From assembly GCA_023213315.1 (NCBI GenBank), contig JAKCPI010012712.1, positions 62,001 to 126,000 on the forward strand: a stretch of DNA of 64,000 bases, in the 5' to 3' direction. The stretch's first letter is position 1. Each line of letters starts with the position of its first letter. The stretch comes from Euborellia annulipes. Taxonomy: Eukaryota; Arthropoda; Insecta; Dermaptera; Anisolabididae. Under the pieces are notes generated by a model. That model was not told where the DNA came from. It saw only the letters and a list, made by a program, of their open reading frames with translations, and ran no database searches. This document shows, in pieces, positions 43,010 to 54,029 of this stretch. Both the position numbers and the translations under genes were made by a program.

Positions 43010-43985
43010 TTTAAAAAATGATTTACATTAACACGCCTAAATATATTATTGTAGCTATATGATGCCTGTATTTTGTTAAGCTATAAAATAATAATCCAAT
43101 TTAATAATTATATGCATAGGTCTAATCATTAAGCAATATAAAATAAAATTGATTTCCAATATGATTATTATTAAACTAATATCCCGATTGCCTTTTTTTT
43201 TACTGACTTGGTGTGAAATTTAATTTCTCTCAAAGGAGTTGAAATGAAACGGTTTTATTAACAGATTCAAGTGAAGTTAATAGGATAACGTTCTAAAACG
43301 ATTGAAACGAATTGACATATAACACGACGACAAACGAATTATGTTAATGAATTGTCACCAAAAGAAAGAAAAAAAAAAAAAAGACAGAGAGAAATGTTAA
43401 TTTATTTCTCGAATGAAAATTTTATTTCCAAAAAGTTCCCTCCCCCTGTCATAAATACACTGAGCGTTTATTTATAATTAAATAAAAATTATACGATTTA
43501 TCTCTGAAGTGCTTTATTTACTATCACTTATTCCTCCATTTTTTTTTTAATTTATGAAACGAATTCCACCTGATGAAATTTAAATGGAGAATTGAGAAGG
43601 AAGGTGTGTATATCCTGCTGAAGGTGCTGCATCACTTAGGGGTAAATCAGGTGTGTTAGAAGCTTCTACTATCATCGAGAAATGAAGTGAACCTTTTTTA
43701 GGCGTAGCGTACTCTCTAAGTTGTTTGCTATTTTACTTCAATAACAATGAAGTTTCGAGTCATAGCGCCTTCTCAATACGTTATACTAGAATATAAGTTT
43801 TATATGAGCATGGCAGGTACGATATACAGAATCTATAATGAAGAGACACTTGTTTTTTCTCTCTAACCTCACATAGATATTCTAATAGAATATTCTAATC
43901 AATGACACCTATTTAAAAAAAATCATCTATTTAAACCAACGAATAGACCAATCTTTGGTCAAATAAATAAATTAAAAAAAAGTTG
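43010..43985. other. AT-rich, no gene; hammerhead-unit trace at 43725-43785
   Basis: At about 43745-43780 the minus strand reads TTGAGAAGGCGC...CTCGAAACTTC, a decayed motif of unit-E type. The remainder is AT-rich. Confidence 0.3.
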
Positions 43986-43989
43986 AACG

Positions 43990-44246
43990 AGAGCTAACAT
44001 TCAAAAATTTCTTCTTTTTCTTCTTCTTTCCTCCCCTTAATCCCGCTTACAGTGCGGGGTCGGCGGAATGGAATTTTTGCGACCGGAAGAAATAGAACAG
44101 GCAGGCCCGTCGCACGGTCTGACGCCTGTTGAAAATATAGAAGGAAGGGACAGACATGTAAAGAACAGAAGTAATGCCAGTCCCAGCTCGGGTAGCTCGT
44201 GGTCGCCATCCACGTATCCACAAGATGTGCGCCTCTGAGCAGCCAA
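43990..44246 (-). mobile_element. 3' end of a non-LTR retrotransposon
   Basis: The minus strand ends ccgccgaccccgcactgtaa, gcgggattaagg and a GAAGAA microsatellite tail, a common 3' end of invertebrate non-LTR elements. A similar end (ccgccgaccccgcac, then gaagaaagaagaagaag) is at 59790. Upstream is the gcgaccacgagctacc block shared with 34000 and 56990. Two overlapping frames of 69-75 codons are probably remnants or chance. Confidence 0.5.
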
Positions 44247-44274
44247 CGTTCGAAAGTTTAAATCTTTTTAAAAA

Positions 44275-44528
44275 GCCCTCGGGCTTGGTGTAGAGTTAGC
44301 GTGCTAACCTCGTATACCAAACGTCGCGGGTTCGGACCCCAGGCAGTCCGATGATTTTATTTAAGCCTGGATACCAAATGGCTTAAATAAGAATGTCTGG
44401 ACCCCTAATATGTATATTAATCAATAACGGATATCATCAGTCATATGGCCTGAGTTGCCGAAAAGACAGTGTGAATGTGAGTGTGAATGAGAAAAAAGTC
44501 TGAATGTTTTTATATAAAAAAAAATTAA
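44275..44528 (+). repeat. tRNA-derived SINE, family A
   Basis: Starts gccctcgggcttggtgtag, box B gtcgcgggttcggacc, then the inverted taagcc/ggctta pair, the domain ggcctgagttgccgaaaag, TG-rich tail and poly-A. Confidence 0.85.
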
Positions 44529-44529
44529 A

Positions 44530-45320
44530 AATGTTATGTAGTTAAACATTGACAAATGGAATTAATCTTTCTACTCTATTCTAAATAAATATATATAATT
44601 CGCCAATGTCCGTCTCCATGTCCAATGTCTGTTTGACTGTCACAATCTTTTTGTTATTTCAAAACCAAATTTTTATGCTTAAATAGGGATCTTCTAAGAA
44701 TTATAGAAAAATTATTTTCGTAACTTTGTGATTTATTAATTGCTGAATTTACAATTTCTCCCATAAAAAATGTATGAAGATATTAGAAATAAAAAGAACG
44801 TAATGTACTTTTTGCAATATTAGTGAATGTTAATGAAAAATTTATTATTATTATTATTCATATTTTCAAAAAAAAATTTATTAAAATACATTTATGGCGA
44901 AAATTACTATTCATAACCCGAGTCGCTGCTCGCCAGGGCCTAAGAGCGAGCGGGACCGTCGAGGCTAGTTAATAAAAAAATTTCATTATTTTCCTTACAA
45001 AAGGTGGCAAAATTTTGATCCGATTAAAAAAATGATAACAGACAAAAATTGTTTAAAAAAAAAGCCATGGCCGTCGAGAGAAGCAATTTTAATTATCTTC
45101 CAAGGTTGGATAGGTCAGGAATGTAGGTATTCTAATTTTCAGAGTAAAAATGATGTGTTACTCCCCTCGACTTAAAAAAAATTTTAAAATTATACTTTAA
45201 TTTTGAGAGTTCATTTTTAAAGCCACGACTCTTTGAATTGAATAAGAAATGATATTTGTTTTCTTGAGATAATAAAACGAATAAAAGGACAAAGGTTCGC
45301 GTATTGTATCTAGTCTAAAA
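44530..45320. other. AT-rich, no gene
   Basis: Nothing recognised. Confidence 0.35.
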
Positions 45321-45324
45321 TACC

Positions 45325-45560
45325 TGATTTAATAGCTCACCTCATTTCCACGAAGTGCTTATATAAGCAAACATGATGCATGGGACGTCATGTTTATTAA
45401 TACGCTGATAAAACAGCTCGTGTTTTTATGGTAATTTTTATCAATGTCGACCCCGTTGGCCGGTCGCAGCTGATAATTACAAAGGTGCGACCAGATGTGG
45501 CTTACAATGGGGATTAATCAACAAGGCCATACCATCCATCCTCTATTTGTTTAAAGCTTT
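45325..45560. promoter_or_regulatory. unique block, strongest candidate for a conserved non-coding element
   Basis: A 230-bp repeat-free block dense in transcription-factor-like words: gggacgtcatgtttattaat, gtttttatgg (Cdx/Abd-B-like), cagctgataatta, acaatggggattaatc. All frames contain stops. The call rests on composition and motif density; conservation was not tested. Confidence 0.35.
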
Positions 45561-45564
45561 GGCT

Positions 45565-46015
45565 ACGCACTTGCAGCTTTTCTTTCTCTCTCTTTCTCAT
45601 CATCTCTCGTTTATTTTATCGCCCTGACACCTGCCAGCCTGACATTATCCCCTCCCCTCCCCCCCTCTCTCTCCTTATTTACCTTAGAATATAATATAGA
45701 ACGTTCTAATTATTATTTAAGATCTTTGATTCTTGTTTGTATTCAGATCGTAAAATATTTTGTAGCTTGAAAAATATAAATTATTTATTTGGCGAAAATT
45801 TTGAATATTAAAATAATGAAATCAAGGTTTAAAATTACGCTATATTTTAGCTGAATTATATATTTATTTGAAGTGTTATTGTGACGGGTGCTGAGAAGTA
45901 CAGAAATATTTTTCTGAATCAGTAAAAATAAATAAAACTTAGTATTTTTTTCTCATTTATCTTTCATTTAGAATTAATTATTTCTAGTTGCTCTAGCTAT
46001 TTGTTTCTATAGTCT
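45565..46015. other. no gene
   Basis: Pyrimidine runs (45580-45680), then AT-rich DNA. Confidence 0.3.
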
Positions 46016-46115
46016 TTTTACTTTCTCTAACCCTATATATGAAATATATACAGTAGTGAGAGAAAGCTTTGGTTTCATGTCAAAAATTCGATGTCGAGAT
46101 TTTTTTAGGTGTCTT
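46016..46115 (-). repeat. K repeat, 3'-end fragment
   Basis: ttttactttctctaacccta, then gtcaaaaattcgatgtcgag; only the terminal 100 bp. Confidence 0.55.
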
Positions 46116-46119
46116 TCCC

Positions 46120-46610
46120 CGTCGTTAATAAATTTTTTTCACTGGAAACAGGAAGCGAACCCCTGATTCCATTTGTCAATATTTGTTAGCAGTGGCGTCT
46201 TTTCAACTTGGGTTCAAACTTTATTTTTCCTAAAATTAGATAAAACTCGAAAAAATTTTGAATATATAATTTATTTATTAAAAAAAATAATAATAAATAA
46301 ATAATTAAATTAATTTTAAAAATAAAATAAGCCCATAAAATGTTTTATAATAATAAAAATTAATTTTAAATTAGATTAAAATACACTAGATTTAAATCTA
46401 ATATATTTTTTCCTTTTCTCAAAAATTAATTTTGGAAAATACAACCGTACAGTCTTGAAAAGTGGTTCGGAAAAAATATTTTATTTAGAACAATATAAAA
46501 AATGACCACAATTTTAATTTTTTTTACCTCCTTGGTAAAGGGATGGGGTCGGCACGTCTTCTATTTCTCACTACCAGCAGCTCTATGCTTGATTCACAAG
46601 ATTTTTTTTT
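46120..46610. other. AT-rich, no gene
   Basis: Nothing recognised. Confidence 0.3.
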
Positions 46611-46611
46611 G

Positions 46612-47103
46612 TCTACATATATTTAGATTCCGACAGTAGGCTTATGGTACATTCGAATTTCAAGATGTAAAATTTTTTTTTTTTTTTTTTGAAAAACATT
46701 CACAATTTTTTCTCATTCACACTCACTCTCACACACACATTCACACAGTCTTTTCGGCAACTTAGGCCATTTAAGACTTTGACGATAACCGTTGTAATAT
46801 ATATTATCTATTGTGGGTTGAGGCATTTCTATTTAAGCCATCTGGTATCCAAATGGCTTAAATAAAATCATAGGACTGCCTGGGTCCGAACCCGCGACGT
46901 TTGGCATAGGAGGTAGGCACGCTACCTACTATGCCAAACCCGGGGGCGATGTAAAATTTATAAACATGTGGAAATATTTATATTATGTTACCATGACAAC
47001 TATTTCTTCTATCTTTCCTATGAAGTTCAAGAGAAAAGCGGTCTTCATAAGATTTCAATGGCAAAATGAGAATATACATTTTAAAGAGTATCTAAAAAAT
47101 AAT
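46612..47103 (+). repeat. K repeat, 5' part, split by a SINE
   Basis: tatatttagattccgacag and ttcaagatgtaaaattt are on the left; after the SINE come gatgtaaaatttataaacat, gttaccatgac and aatgagaatatacatttt. It stops after ctaaaaaataat. The segment 46966-47103 is open and reads TISSIFPMKFKRKAVF... NENIHFKEYLKNN, also open in the copy at 52496-52640. Confidence 0.7.
46678..46945 (-). repeat. tRNA-derived SINE, family A, nested in a K repeat
   Basis: Complete minus-oriented copy with poly-A/T. The target word gatgtaaaattt is duplicated on both sides (about 46665-46677 and 46946-46958). Confidence 0.85.
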
Positions 47104-47363
47104 AGGGAAATTGGGCCATTCGATACAGCCCCCCTATTTTTACATTTACATTTATTTATTTTTTTATTTTTTTTTTTTATAAACTTTCTTTAAAAAAAAT
47201 TTTCATTTTCACTTGAGTCGGAGCAAGTGCACAGTATTTAAGCACCCGGAACGTTATACAGTATTTATATATTTTTAATAAATAATTAATACAAATCTGG
47301 TCTATAATTAAAAACTCCTATAATAACCGGTCTATAATAAATTTTTGTTTGCAAGTCTGTCTG

Positions 47364-47672
47364 CAGAGGCGTAACTACATTGACTGCCCCCCCTCCCCTC
47401 GCAGGAACAACAATGACGCCCCTTCTGGAGGGGGCGTATATAGACATTTTTCAGGGGGGTCCCGAAACGAATTTTTTTTTGCGGAACCAAATTGTTCCGT
47501 GACGCGGGAAAATCTTTTCCCCTTTCATGAAATTCATTTTACCTTTTTTTTTAGGGACACGAAATTTTTTCCGCCATGCTGAATATAATTTGTTTGCGGA
47601 ACCAAATTGTTCCGTGACGTGGAAAATGTTTGCGCCCCTTGGTCTGCTGCGGGGGTGTTATCTACGCCCCTG
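47364..47672. mobile_element. hAT-type MITE, cagaggcgta ends
   Basis: Ends cagaggcgta and cagggg cgta (complement), flanked by tctgtctg (47356-47363) and tctgtatg (47673-47680), 7 of 8 identical. The interior has a repeated unit gcggaaccaaattgttccgt (about 47481 and 47595). Confidence 0.7.
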
Positions 47673-47679
47673 TCTGTAT

Positions 47680-48485
47680 GCAAATAATTCCTCCCAATCG
47701 CTCTATTGAAGGTGCATTCAAAAAATATAGACCGATACGTCTTGGCTAAAGAGCTTCGCTCTCGATCTAGTTCAATTTACTTATTTTATTTAAAAGAATA
47801 ATCAATTTCATTAGTGAACAGAGTTTAGGTCCTCTCTTGTGAGTGTCTATTTCTTCATATAATTTCTCAAAATATTAAATTACATTTTAAGATCTTATTC
47901 CTTTTTTTTTTTGAGAAAAAAAAGAAATTAAATTAAATAAACTCTTTGTAAAATAATATTTCTTTTACTTTAATATAAATCCAGCCATTAGAGAAAAAAT
48001 AAATAAATATTCAAAGGACATGAATAATTGAAAGTCGTTATCGCAAGTGCATTCTTTCCTTCTTTTTTTTTACGAGTCGCCGCCGCCGCCCTCCTCAAGA
48101 TCCAGGCTCCTTAAACATTACAGAGGCGAATAAATCATTTTATGAAGAAACCTGAATCTGATTTAAAGTTCAAATAGGTCGTCTCTGTCTCCAGGGTGTT
48201 CTTTAATAATACAATAATTTCATTAGCATTTATTGAAAAATTTCTCCTCTTTATTGTATTAATAAAATTCACTAAATGAATAAATAAATAGGATATAAAG
48301 TAGAAATCTTAATAGATGTCGTTAAATTTTTTTTTTTATTACTCAAGTGCTTAATGCATATTGATTTATCGGACTTGGGTCACTGGATTTAAAGTACTAA
48401 ACTGAAAGATTACTTCAAGCATTCATTGTATTCATGTTATTAATTAAGAATACGTAGGCTTTGTTGAGACCACATAAAAAACAAA
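47680..48485. other. no gene; unique block 48060-48200
   Basis: 48060-48200 begins with cgccgccgccgcc and continues as balanced unique DNA. The rest is AT-rich. Confidence 0.3.
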
Positions 48486-48487
48486 AT

Positions 48488-48515
48488 ACAGTCAACTCTC
48501 GATAATTCGAACTCT
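48488..48515 (+). mobile_element. terminal fragment of a pogo/Tigger-like element
   Basis: tacagtcaactctcgataat followed by tcgaactc resembles pogo-type ends, and later words (ccataactcgaaaac, tataattcgaact) echo it. No right end was located. Confidence 0.35.
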
Positions 48516-48524
48516 TCAGTTGTT

Positions 48525-48775
48525 TTTTGTTTTTGTTTTTTGTAAACATTTACACTTTTTTCTCATTCACACTTACACACACATTCAGAGAGTCTTAGGC
48601 AACTTAGGCCATTTAAGACTTTGACGATAACCGTTATATATGATAATATATATTGGAGGTCCAGGCCATTTGGTATCCAAATGGCTTAAATAAAATCATC
48701 AGACTGTCTGTGGTCCGAACCCGTCGCGGGTTCGGTATAGAAGGTACACACGCTACCAACTACACCAAGCCCGGG
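48525..48775 (-). repeat. tRNA-derived SINE, family A
   Basis: Exact 13-bp TSD ctcttcagttgtt (48512-48524, 48776-48788). Minus orientation with a small internal deletion relative to other copies and a duplicated cgcggg near box B. Confidence 0.85.
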
Positions 48776-49030
48776 CTCTTCAGTTGTTAACTTCGGTAAA
48801 TTGAAAAAAATATGATACTATGTATTTAGATTTAGATACGCTCCATAACTCGAAAACTTTTTGGAAACAAGAGGGGGAGGGAACGTTCTATAATTCGAAC
48901 TAGGTCACTTACCCTCTTTATAATTCAAATTTTTCCTAGCAATGTTTTTTCGTCATTTTCCGCGTAGTGTTTACCGCCTTTCAACTCAGCTTATTTTAGT
49001 AATGGTCTTTGTAAAATGTTGTTTGTATGT

Positions 49031-49279
49031 ATAGGTGTAGCCAGAGGGGGGTTTTGGGGGTTCAAACCCCCTCCCCCCACCCATGGGAGCTCTATAATAC
49101 AAATTATTATATATTTCATATAGGGTAAGAGAAAGTAAAAGATAATAATTTACTCTAGCTAAAAAAAAAAAAAAAAAAAAAAAAATGATTTATAAATACC
49201 CTAAAATAATCTTAAATTTTTCAAATTTTTGGAAAAATTTTCTTGAACCTCCCCATCAAAAATTTCTGGCTACGCCTAT
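49031..49279. mobile_element. TIR MITE, ataggtgtagccag family (10-bp TSD)
   Basis: gtttgtatgt is duplicated exactly (49021-49030, 49280-49289). Ends ataggtgtagccaga and its complement; the interior matches 15970-16220. A 9-10-bp TSD would suit a Mutator-type element; superfamily is uncertain. Confidence 0.7.
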
Positions 49280-49289
49280 GTTTGTATGT

Positions 49290-49533
49290 GTATATATTTG
49301 ATATTGTTTTTGTTTTGTAAACTGGAGCACTCCAATGGCCTCTGGCTACGGAGGAATTAAATTAAAAAAAAAAAAAACCCAGTTTATCTTCCCAATTTCT
49401 TTTAGTGGATAAAAAGACATCACTAAAACTTATCAAATTTTTCTCTATCAATGCTGATAGACAGACTATGTTGCTCTAATTTTGAAAATTATATTAATAT
49501 ATATCAGAGTATAAAGATTGCTCTGGGTCTTGG
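49290..49533. other. no gene
   Basis: AT-rich. Confidence 0.3.
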
Positions 49534-49541
49534 CATAGAGA

Positions 49542-49674
49542 CATGGCGTAACTAGAGAATTTGGCTGGGGGGGGGGCAGGCATGGGACCAGCTATTTTCC
49601 GGGGGGCCTGGAAAGCCCTTGGGGCAGGGAGCTTTCTGGGGGGGGGGGGCGGCACTCAACTAGTTACGCCCATG
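49542..49674. mobile_element. hAT-type MITE (TSD catagaga)
   Basis: Exact 8-bp TSD catagaga (49534-49541, 49675-49682); ends catggcgtaactag and its complement. The short 133-bp body is G-rich with two G-runs. Confidence 0.85.
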
Positions 49675-49689
49675 CATAGAGATAGAAGA

Positions 49690-50225
49690 TTCGCTTCTTT
49701 TTCTAGACGTCAGACGCTCGCTTCCCTAAAAAAATATTATATTGGTTACTAATTAATTTAAATAAGTAAAGTTGGGGTCTATGGGACCACTAGACTTTTT
49801 ATTTAATTTATCCAGTGTAAATACTAAATTGTATTTAAATGAGAAATTTCAAGTTTTATTTGGGTGGGGTGGGGGAAGGGAAATATTTCCTTCCTCGCCT
49901 CCGCAGCTATTTAGAAATTTCATTTAGTATTTAAATATAATCCGTATTTTTAAAATAAATACACTGTTTGAATTTTGATCCAATTTTAAAACAATTTTTC
50001 TTACAACCCACACGTAATGTTTTAAATACTAGGAATTTTAATTCACTGTCTTTGATATTTTCATATAATCATAGTCACTCAGTTCAGCCACTCCTCGAAT
50101 ATGCTAATAAATTAAGTTGAAATTGTCATATTAACAGCTATAACAGAAAGAGAGGGAGAGATATTGGTTAATTTGGTTTAGGGTTCGGCATTTCTTTCTT
50201 ATGGTCCAAATACACACACACACAC
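49690..50225. other. AT-rich, no gene
   Basis: Nothing recognised. Confidence 0.3.
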
Positions 50226-50345
50226 ATAGAGAGATACTCCCACGCTTTCGCGTTGACCCTCCTATTGGGTCGACTATTGCAGAAAATCCCAGGACTTGTG
50301 CTGGAATCGAACTCTGACGATCTCTCTCAGGCTTTGCTGTTGTTC
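50205..50345 (-). repeat. tRNA-like SINE fragment, family C
   Basis: Minus strand: box B agttcgattcc, a tcctgggattttctg stretch and the gcgaaagcg stem shared with 2195-2300; a CA microsatellite (50211-50226) adjoins. Confidence 0.4.
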
Positions 50346-50554
50346 TGTTGTTTTCATTAAGCTTAATTAAAATGTGAGTAATTAAATATAGATTGATAAA
50401 CCCGCGAGATAAAGAAACTTTATTTAAATTTTCTTTAGAGAGATACGTCGTCGGTGAAGGTAAATAAAGTTTTATTGTTAAAGAGCTTTTGTTTGCCCCC
50501 CCCCTTCTCTTCTATTGCTTCGTTCGTATTGTATTTGCTATTACAACAAATTTT

Positions 50555-50655
50555 TACTTTCTCTTACCCTATATATGAAATATATAGAGAGAGAAAGTAT
50601 TGCGATCATGTCAAAAATTCGATGTTGAGATTTTTTAATAAGTTTTTTGTGAAAT
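50555..50655 (-). repeat. K repeat, 3'-end fragment
   Basis: tttactttctcttaccctat, gagagaaagtattgcgatca, gtcaaaaattcgatgttgag; same type as 46016. Confidence 0.55.
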
Positions 50656-50709
50656 TTTAATTAAAATTCTTGATGCAAAAATGGACAGTTTGTGTTATAC
50701 CAGCCATTA

Positions 50710-51560
50710 GAATCTGGTGTGACTGTTTGCACAATTTTCTCTTTCCTAAGGTAAGTGTGCTTGTCACACCAGGTTTTTTTGTACCCAGATATATTTAGTT
50801 TCAGTCAATATATTTTTTTTTTTAACACTCACACTTTTTTCTCATTCACACTCACACTAACACACCCATTCACTCAGTCCTTTCGGCAACTTAGGCCATA
50901 TTTGACGATAACCGTTATTATTATATATTGGGTGTCCAGGCATTTCTATTTAAGGCATTTGGTATCTAAACGGCTTAAATAAAATCTTCGGACTGCCTGG
51001 GGTCCGAACCCGCGACGTTCGGTATCGTAGGTAGGCACGATACCAACCAACTACACCAAGCCCGAGGACTCGATATATTAGAATTTAAGATATAAAATTT
51101 ATAAACATGGGAAAATATTTATTATATTTTGTTCCTATAAAGTACAAGAGTAAAGTGTATTTCAAACAATTTCGGGGACAAAATGAGAATATACATTTTA
51201 AAAAGCATCTAAAAAATAAATGATTTATGAATTTTAGTCAAAATCGTTGGAGCGAATTTTGAGAAAATAGAAAAAAACTGAAGAAGTATATCAATAAAGT
51301 ACTAGTACTAGTACTTTTTGGCCGATTTTGTTTAAAAGCTTCGTGTCACGTCTCAGGAGGGTGCTTGACTTAAATATAAAATTTCAACCTCCTAGCTCTC
51401 TTGAGATATTTTGCTCACAGACACACACACAGACCATGTTGCAAAAAGCACTTTTTGGACTCAAGGGACCTCAAAACGTGTATATCCATTAAAATCTCGG
51501 CATCAAATTTTTGACATGAATCCAATACTTTCTATATATTACATATATAAGAGAGTAAAA
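50710..51560 (+). repeat. K repeat, longest copy, with nested SINE
   Basis: Head hairpin tctggtgtgac...gtcacaccagg, then atatatttagtttc, [SINE], aatttaagatataaaattta, aatgagaatatacatttt, caataaagtactagtac, ttcaacctcctagctctc, accatgttgcaaaaagcact, aaaacgtgtatatccatt and a terminal aagagagtaaaa. Without the SINE it is about 600 bp. Confidence 0.75.
50815..51069 (-). repeat. tRNA-derived SINE, family A, nested in a K repeat
   Basis: Minus orientation. Target words tcaatatatt (50805-50814) and tcgatatatt (51070-51079) flank it. Confidence 0.85.
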
Positions 51561-51564
51561 TGAC

Positions 51565-52085
51565 ATGTCAACGTCCAGGAAGGTAGTTAGCCTCTCACCC
51601 ACACTTTTATTAGAAAACTATTCATTCCCACAGTATCCTCTCAAATTTAATTACTTTATAAAAAAAAAATAATTATTTTTATTTAATAAGTTTTCCAGCT
51701 AGTATAAAAGTAATTTTTTTGTCGTTGTCGTTGTTGTTGTTGTTGTTTTCTTCACAATAATAATAATAAAAGGCAAATAAATTTACTAAATAGTTATTAG
51801 AAGATATGAGTACTTTTCAAGTGAAATAAAGGTCTGTAAGAAGGAGGGGGTGAGGGAAACCAATGAATTATAATTAGTTGTTCACGGCGAGACGCATGCG
51901 TGACCGATGGGACATGGATGGCGGCGGTAACCGTGGCTTTCTCACGAGCGCAGGAGATCGCCATCGCCACTGATTGCTCCCACCTATCCCTCCATCCTGC
52001 CATAGGTAGCCAGTGCCCCTAAGTGTTATTAGAAATCTTTTGAAACACCACCAAATTTATCATATTTTGAAGATGTTAAATAACT
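51565..52085. other. no gene; unique block 51880-52010
   Basis: A GTT microsatellite is at about 51721-51747. 51880-52010 is balanced and unique; a 68-codon minus frame there is unsupported. Confidence 0.3.
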
Positions 52086-52087
52086 GT

Positions 52088-52128
52088 TTACTTTCTCTTA
52101 CCTATATGTATATGTTAATATACATATA

Positions 52129-52199
<71 letters not shown>

Positions 52200-52667
52200 A
52201 AGTATTGGATTCATGTCAAAAATTCGATGTCGAGATTTTGATGATTGTACACGTTTTGAGGTCCTCCGAAACAAAAAAACTGGTTTTTTGTCTGTCTGTC
52301 TGGGTTAAATTTAAAGCAAGAAAGAATTGAGCTAGGAGGTTGAAATTTTATATTTAAGTAAGACACCCACCTAGGACGTGAAAATAAGCTTTTGATCAAA
52401 ATCGTTTAAAAAGTACTAATACTTTACTGATGCCCTTTTTCAGTTTTTTTCGATTTTTTAAAATTCGCTCCAACTTTTTTTTTTAAATTCAAAAATCAAT
52501 TATTTTTTAGATACTCTTTAAAATGTATATTTTCATTTTGCAATTGAAATATTTTGAAGACCACTTTACTCTTGTACTTCATAGGAAGGATAGGAGAAAT
52601 GGTTGCCATGGTGACAAAATATAAATATTTTCCCATTCTTATAAATTTTACATCTTGAATTCGGATT
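52088..52667 (-). repeat. K repeat, nearly complete, with a TA/GA microsatellite
   Basis: Minus orientation from tttactttctcttaccta to ttgccatggtgacaaaat and ttataaattttacatcttg. A long TA run (about 52128-52182) with a GA run (52183-52199) replaces the short tatata near the end. The coding-like stretch ATISPILPMKYKSKVVF... NENIHFKEYLKNN is open here. Confidence 0.75.
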
Positions 52668-52700
52668 ATCCTTGAGTTCTGGGGCACCCTGTATATATTG
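52668..52700. mobile_element. right-end fragment of the cagggtgtccc TIR family
   Basis: ttatccttgagttctgggg followed by caccctgtata matches the end of the element at 53088. Confidence 0.6.
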
Positions 52701-52723
52701 GGGTCCAGGCATCGAATCTTTGA

Positions 52724-52795
52724 CATGAATCCAATACTTTATCTGTATATATATGTATATTAACATATAAATATAGGTAAGAGAAAGTAAAAGGA
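52724..52795 (+). repeat. K repeat, 3'-end fragment
   Basis: tttgacatgaatccaatact to ataggtaagagaaagtaaaa. Another such end is at 53562-53630. Both are followed by the same aaggagaaatgaataaaatt repeat. Confidence 0.65.
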
Positions 52796-52882
52796 CAAGG
52801 AGAAATGAATAAAATTTGTTTTGCTGCCAACATTTTGAACATTGTCGAGTCTTCCTCAGAACACTCAAATGATTTGTAATAT
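52795..52882 (+). repeat. dispersed repeat T, uninterrupted copy
   Basis: aaggagaaatgaataaaatt, ttgctgccaacattttgaac, attgtcgagtcttcctcaga, cactcaaatgatttgt. A second copy at 53632 is split by 2.3 kb. Confidence 0.7.
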
Positions 52883-52916
52883 ATCGGCGGAAACAAAATA
52901 ATATATGACGACACGA

Positions 52917-53002
52917 AAATCTGGTGTGACAAGTACAAAACACAACTTTCGATTGCCGAAGATAATAGAAAGTTGTGTGCTGTGCGACAATCACACCAGA
53001 TT
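52917..53002. repeat. K-repeat head palindrome and SINE tail
   Basis: atctggtgtgaca...caatcacaccagatt is a near-perfect hairpin with cacaactttc/gaaagttgtg inside. A truncated family-A SINE (minus, 53003-53085) with ttttcggcttc and gataaccgttattat follows immediately. Confidence 0.65.
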
Positions 53003-53087
53003 TTTTCTCATTCACCCACACATACACACAGTATTTTCGGCTTCTATAAGACATAAGACTTACGATAACCGTTATTATGAATATATA

Positions 53088-53542
53088 CAGGGTGTCCCAG
53101 AACTCAAGGATAATTCGTGAATAGGATATAGATCAGTTCATGAGTGTTTAAATAAAAAAAAAAATTAAATAAAAGTCTCTTAGTTCTCGAGTAAAGGACA
53201 TTTTTTTGAAAATCTGGAAAATCGCTACCTTTCCCTAAATATTTAAATGTTATGGCTTCCATTAAAGTCCGGCAAAAATATTTTTTTCTCAAAAAGTATA
53301 ATACTCAGGTTATTTTCTGAATAGTGATCGATAACAGTGTTATTCAGAATTCCGTAAATAAAGTTAGAATATTAAAATTTGTAGCCATAGCATTTAAATA
53401 TTTAGGGAAAGGTCGCGATTTTTCAGATTTTCAAAAAATGTCTCTAACTCGAAAACTAAGAGACTTCTGTTTAAAAATATTTTTCATTTGAACACTCATG
53501 ATCTCCTGTTCACGGATTATACTTGAATTCTGGGACGCCCTG
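53088..53542. mobile_element. TIR element with cagggtgtcccagaa ends (TA target)
   Basis: TA flanks at 53086-53087 and 53543-53544. The ends are long inverted repeats (cagggtgtcccagaactcaa against a near-complement), and inner words such as ttaaatatttagggaaagg are also inverted, so almost the whole element folds back. Non-autonomous; mariner-like by target only. Confidence 0.7.
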
Positions 53543-53561
53543 TATATATCAGGGTCCAGGC

Positions 53562-53632
53562 ATCTAATTTTTGACATGAATCCATATATGTATATTAACA
53601 TATAAATATAGGTAAGAGAAAGTAAAAAGCCA
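53562..53632 (+). repeat. K repeat, 3'-end fragment
   Basis: tttttgacatgaatccatat to ataggtaagagaaagtaaaa. Confidence 0.6.
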
Positions 53633-53686
53633 AGGAGAAATGAATAAAATTTGTTTTGCTGCCAACATTTTGAACATTGTCTAGGG

Positions 53687-53932
53687 CAGTGGTTTCCAAA
53701 CTTTATGTTGTCACGCCTCCCTTAAAAATATTTAATCTTATGACGCCTCCCCCTATTTTATAAAATAATACAAAAACAAAAATTTTAATGCTAAAAAATA
53801 TAAATTTTAAATATTTTTTTTATTTATTCTTAGTTATATTAAAACTTCCAATCATTTGGAAAATTGATCCTGGTGGCCAATATTCGCGCCTCCCCTTAGA
53901 CTAGTCCGGACCTCACAGTTTTGAAAACGCTG
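53687..53932. mobile_element. hAT-type MITE M1
   Basis: Starts cagtggtttccaaacttta, ends (complement) cagcgttttcaaaactg. Contains acgcctcccttaaaaata and gcgcctccccttagactag. Confidence 0.75.
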
Positions 53933-53936
53933 GTAT

Positions 53937-54025
53937 AAGGGTATTTTATGGATGGTGGAATTTCCATCAGGAATGAAAGTTATAAATTCTGGTTGCGTTT
54001 TCTTCTAACTTTCATTCCTGAAAAA
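53937..54025 (+). repeat. partial copy of hammerhead unit B
   Basis: Tail gggtattttatggatggtgg, then aggaatgaaagtt and ggttgcgttttcttctaac as in unit B, but the ribozyme arms are missing. Confidence 0.55.
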
Positions 54026-54029
54026 AAAT

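Noticed and set aside
52013..53054. Several open frames of 60-162 codons on both strands
   Set aside because: They translate K repeats, a TA/GA microsatellite and a SINE tail.
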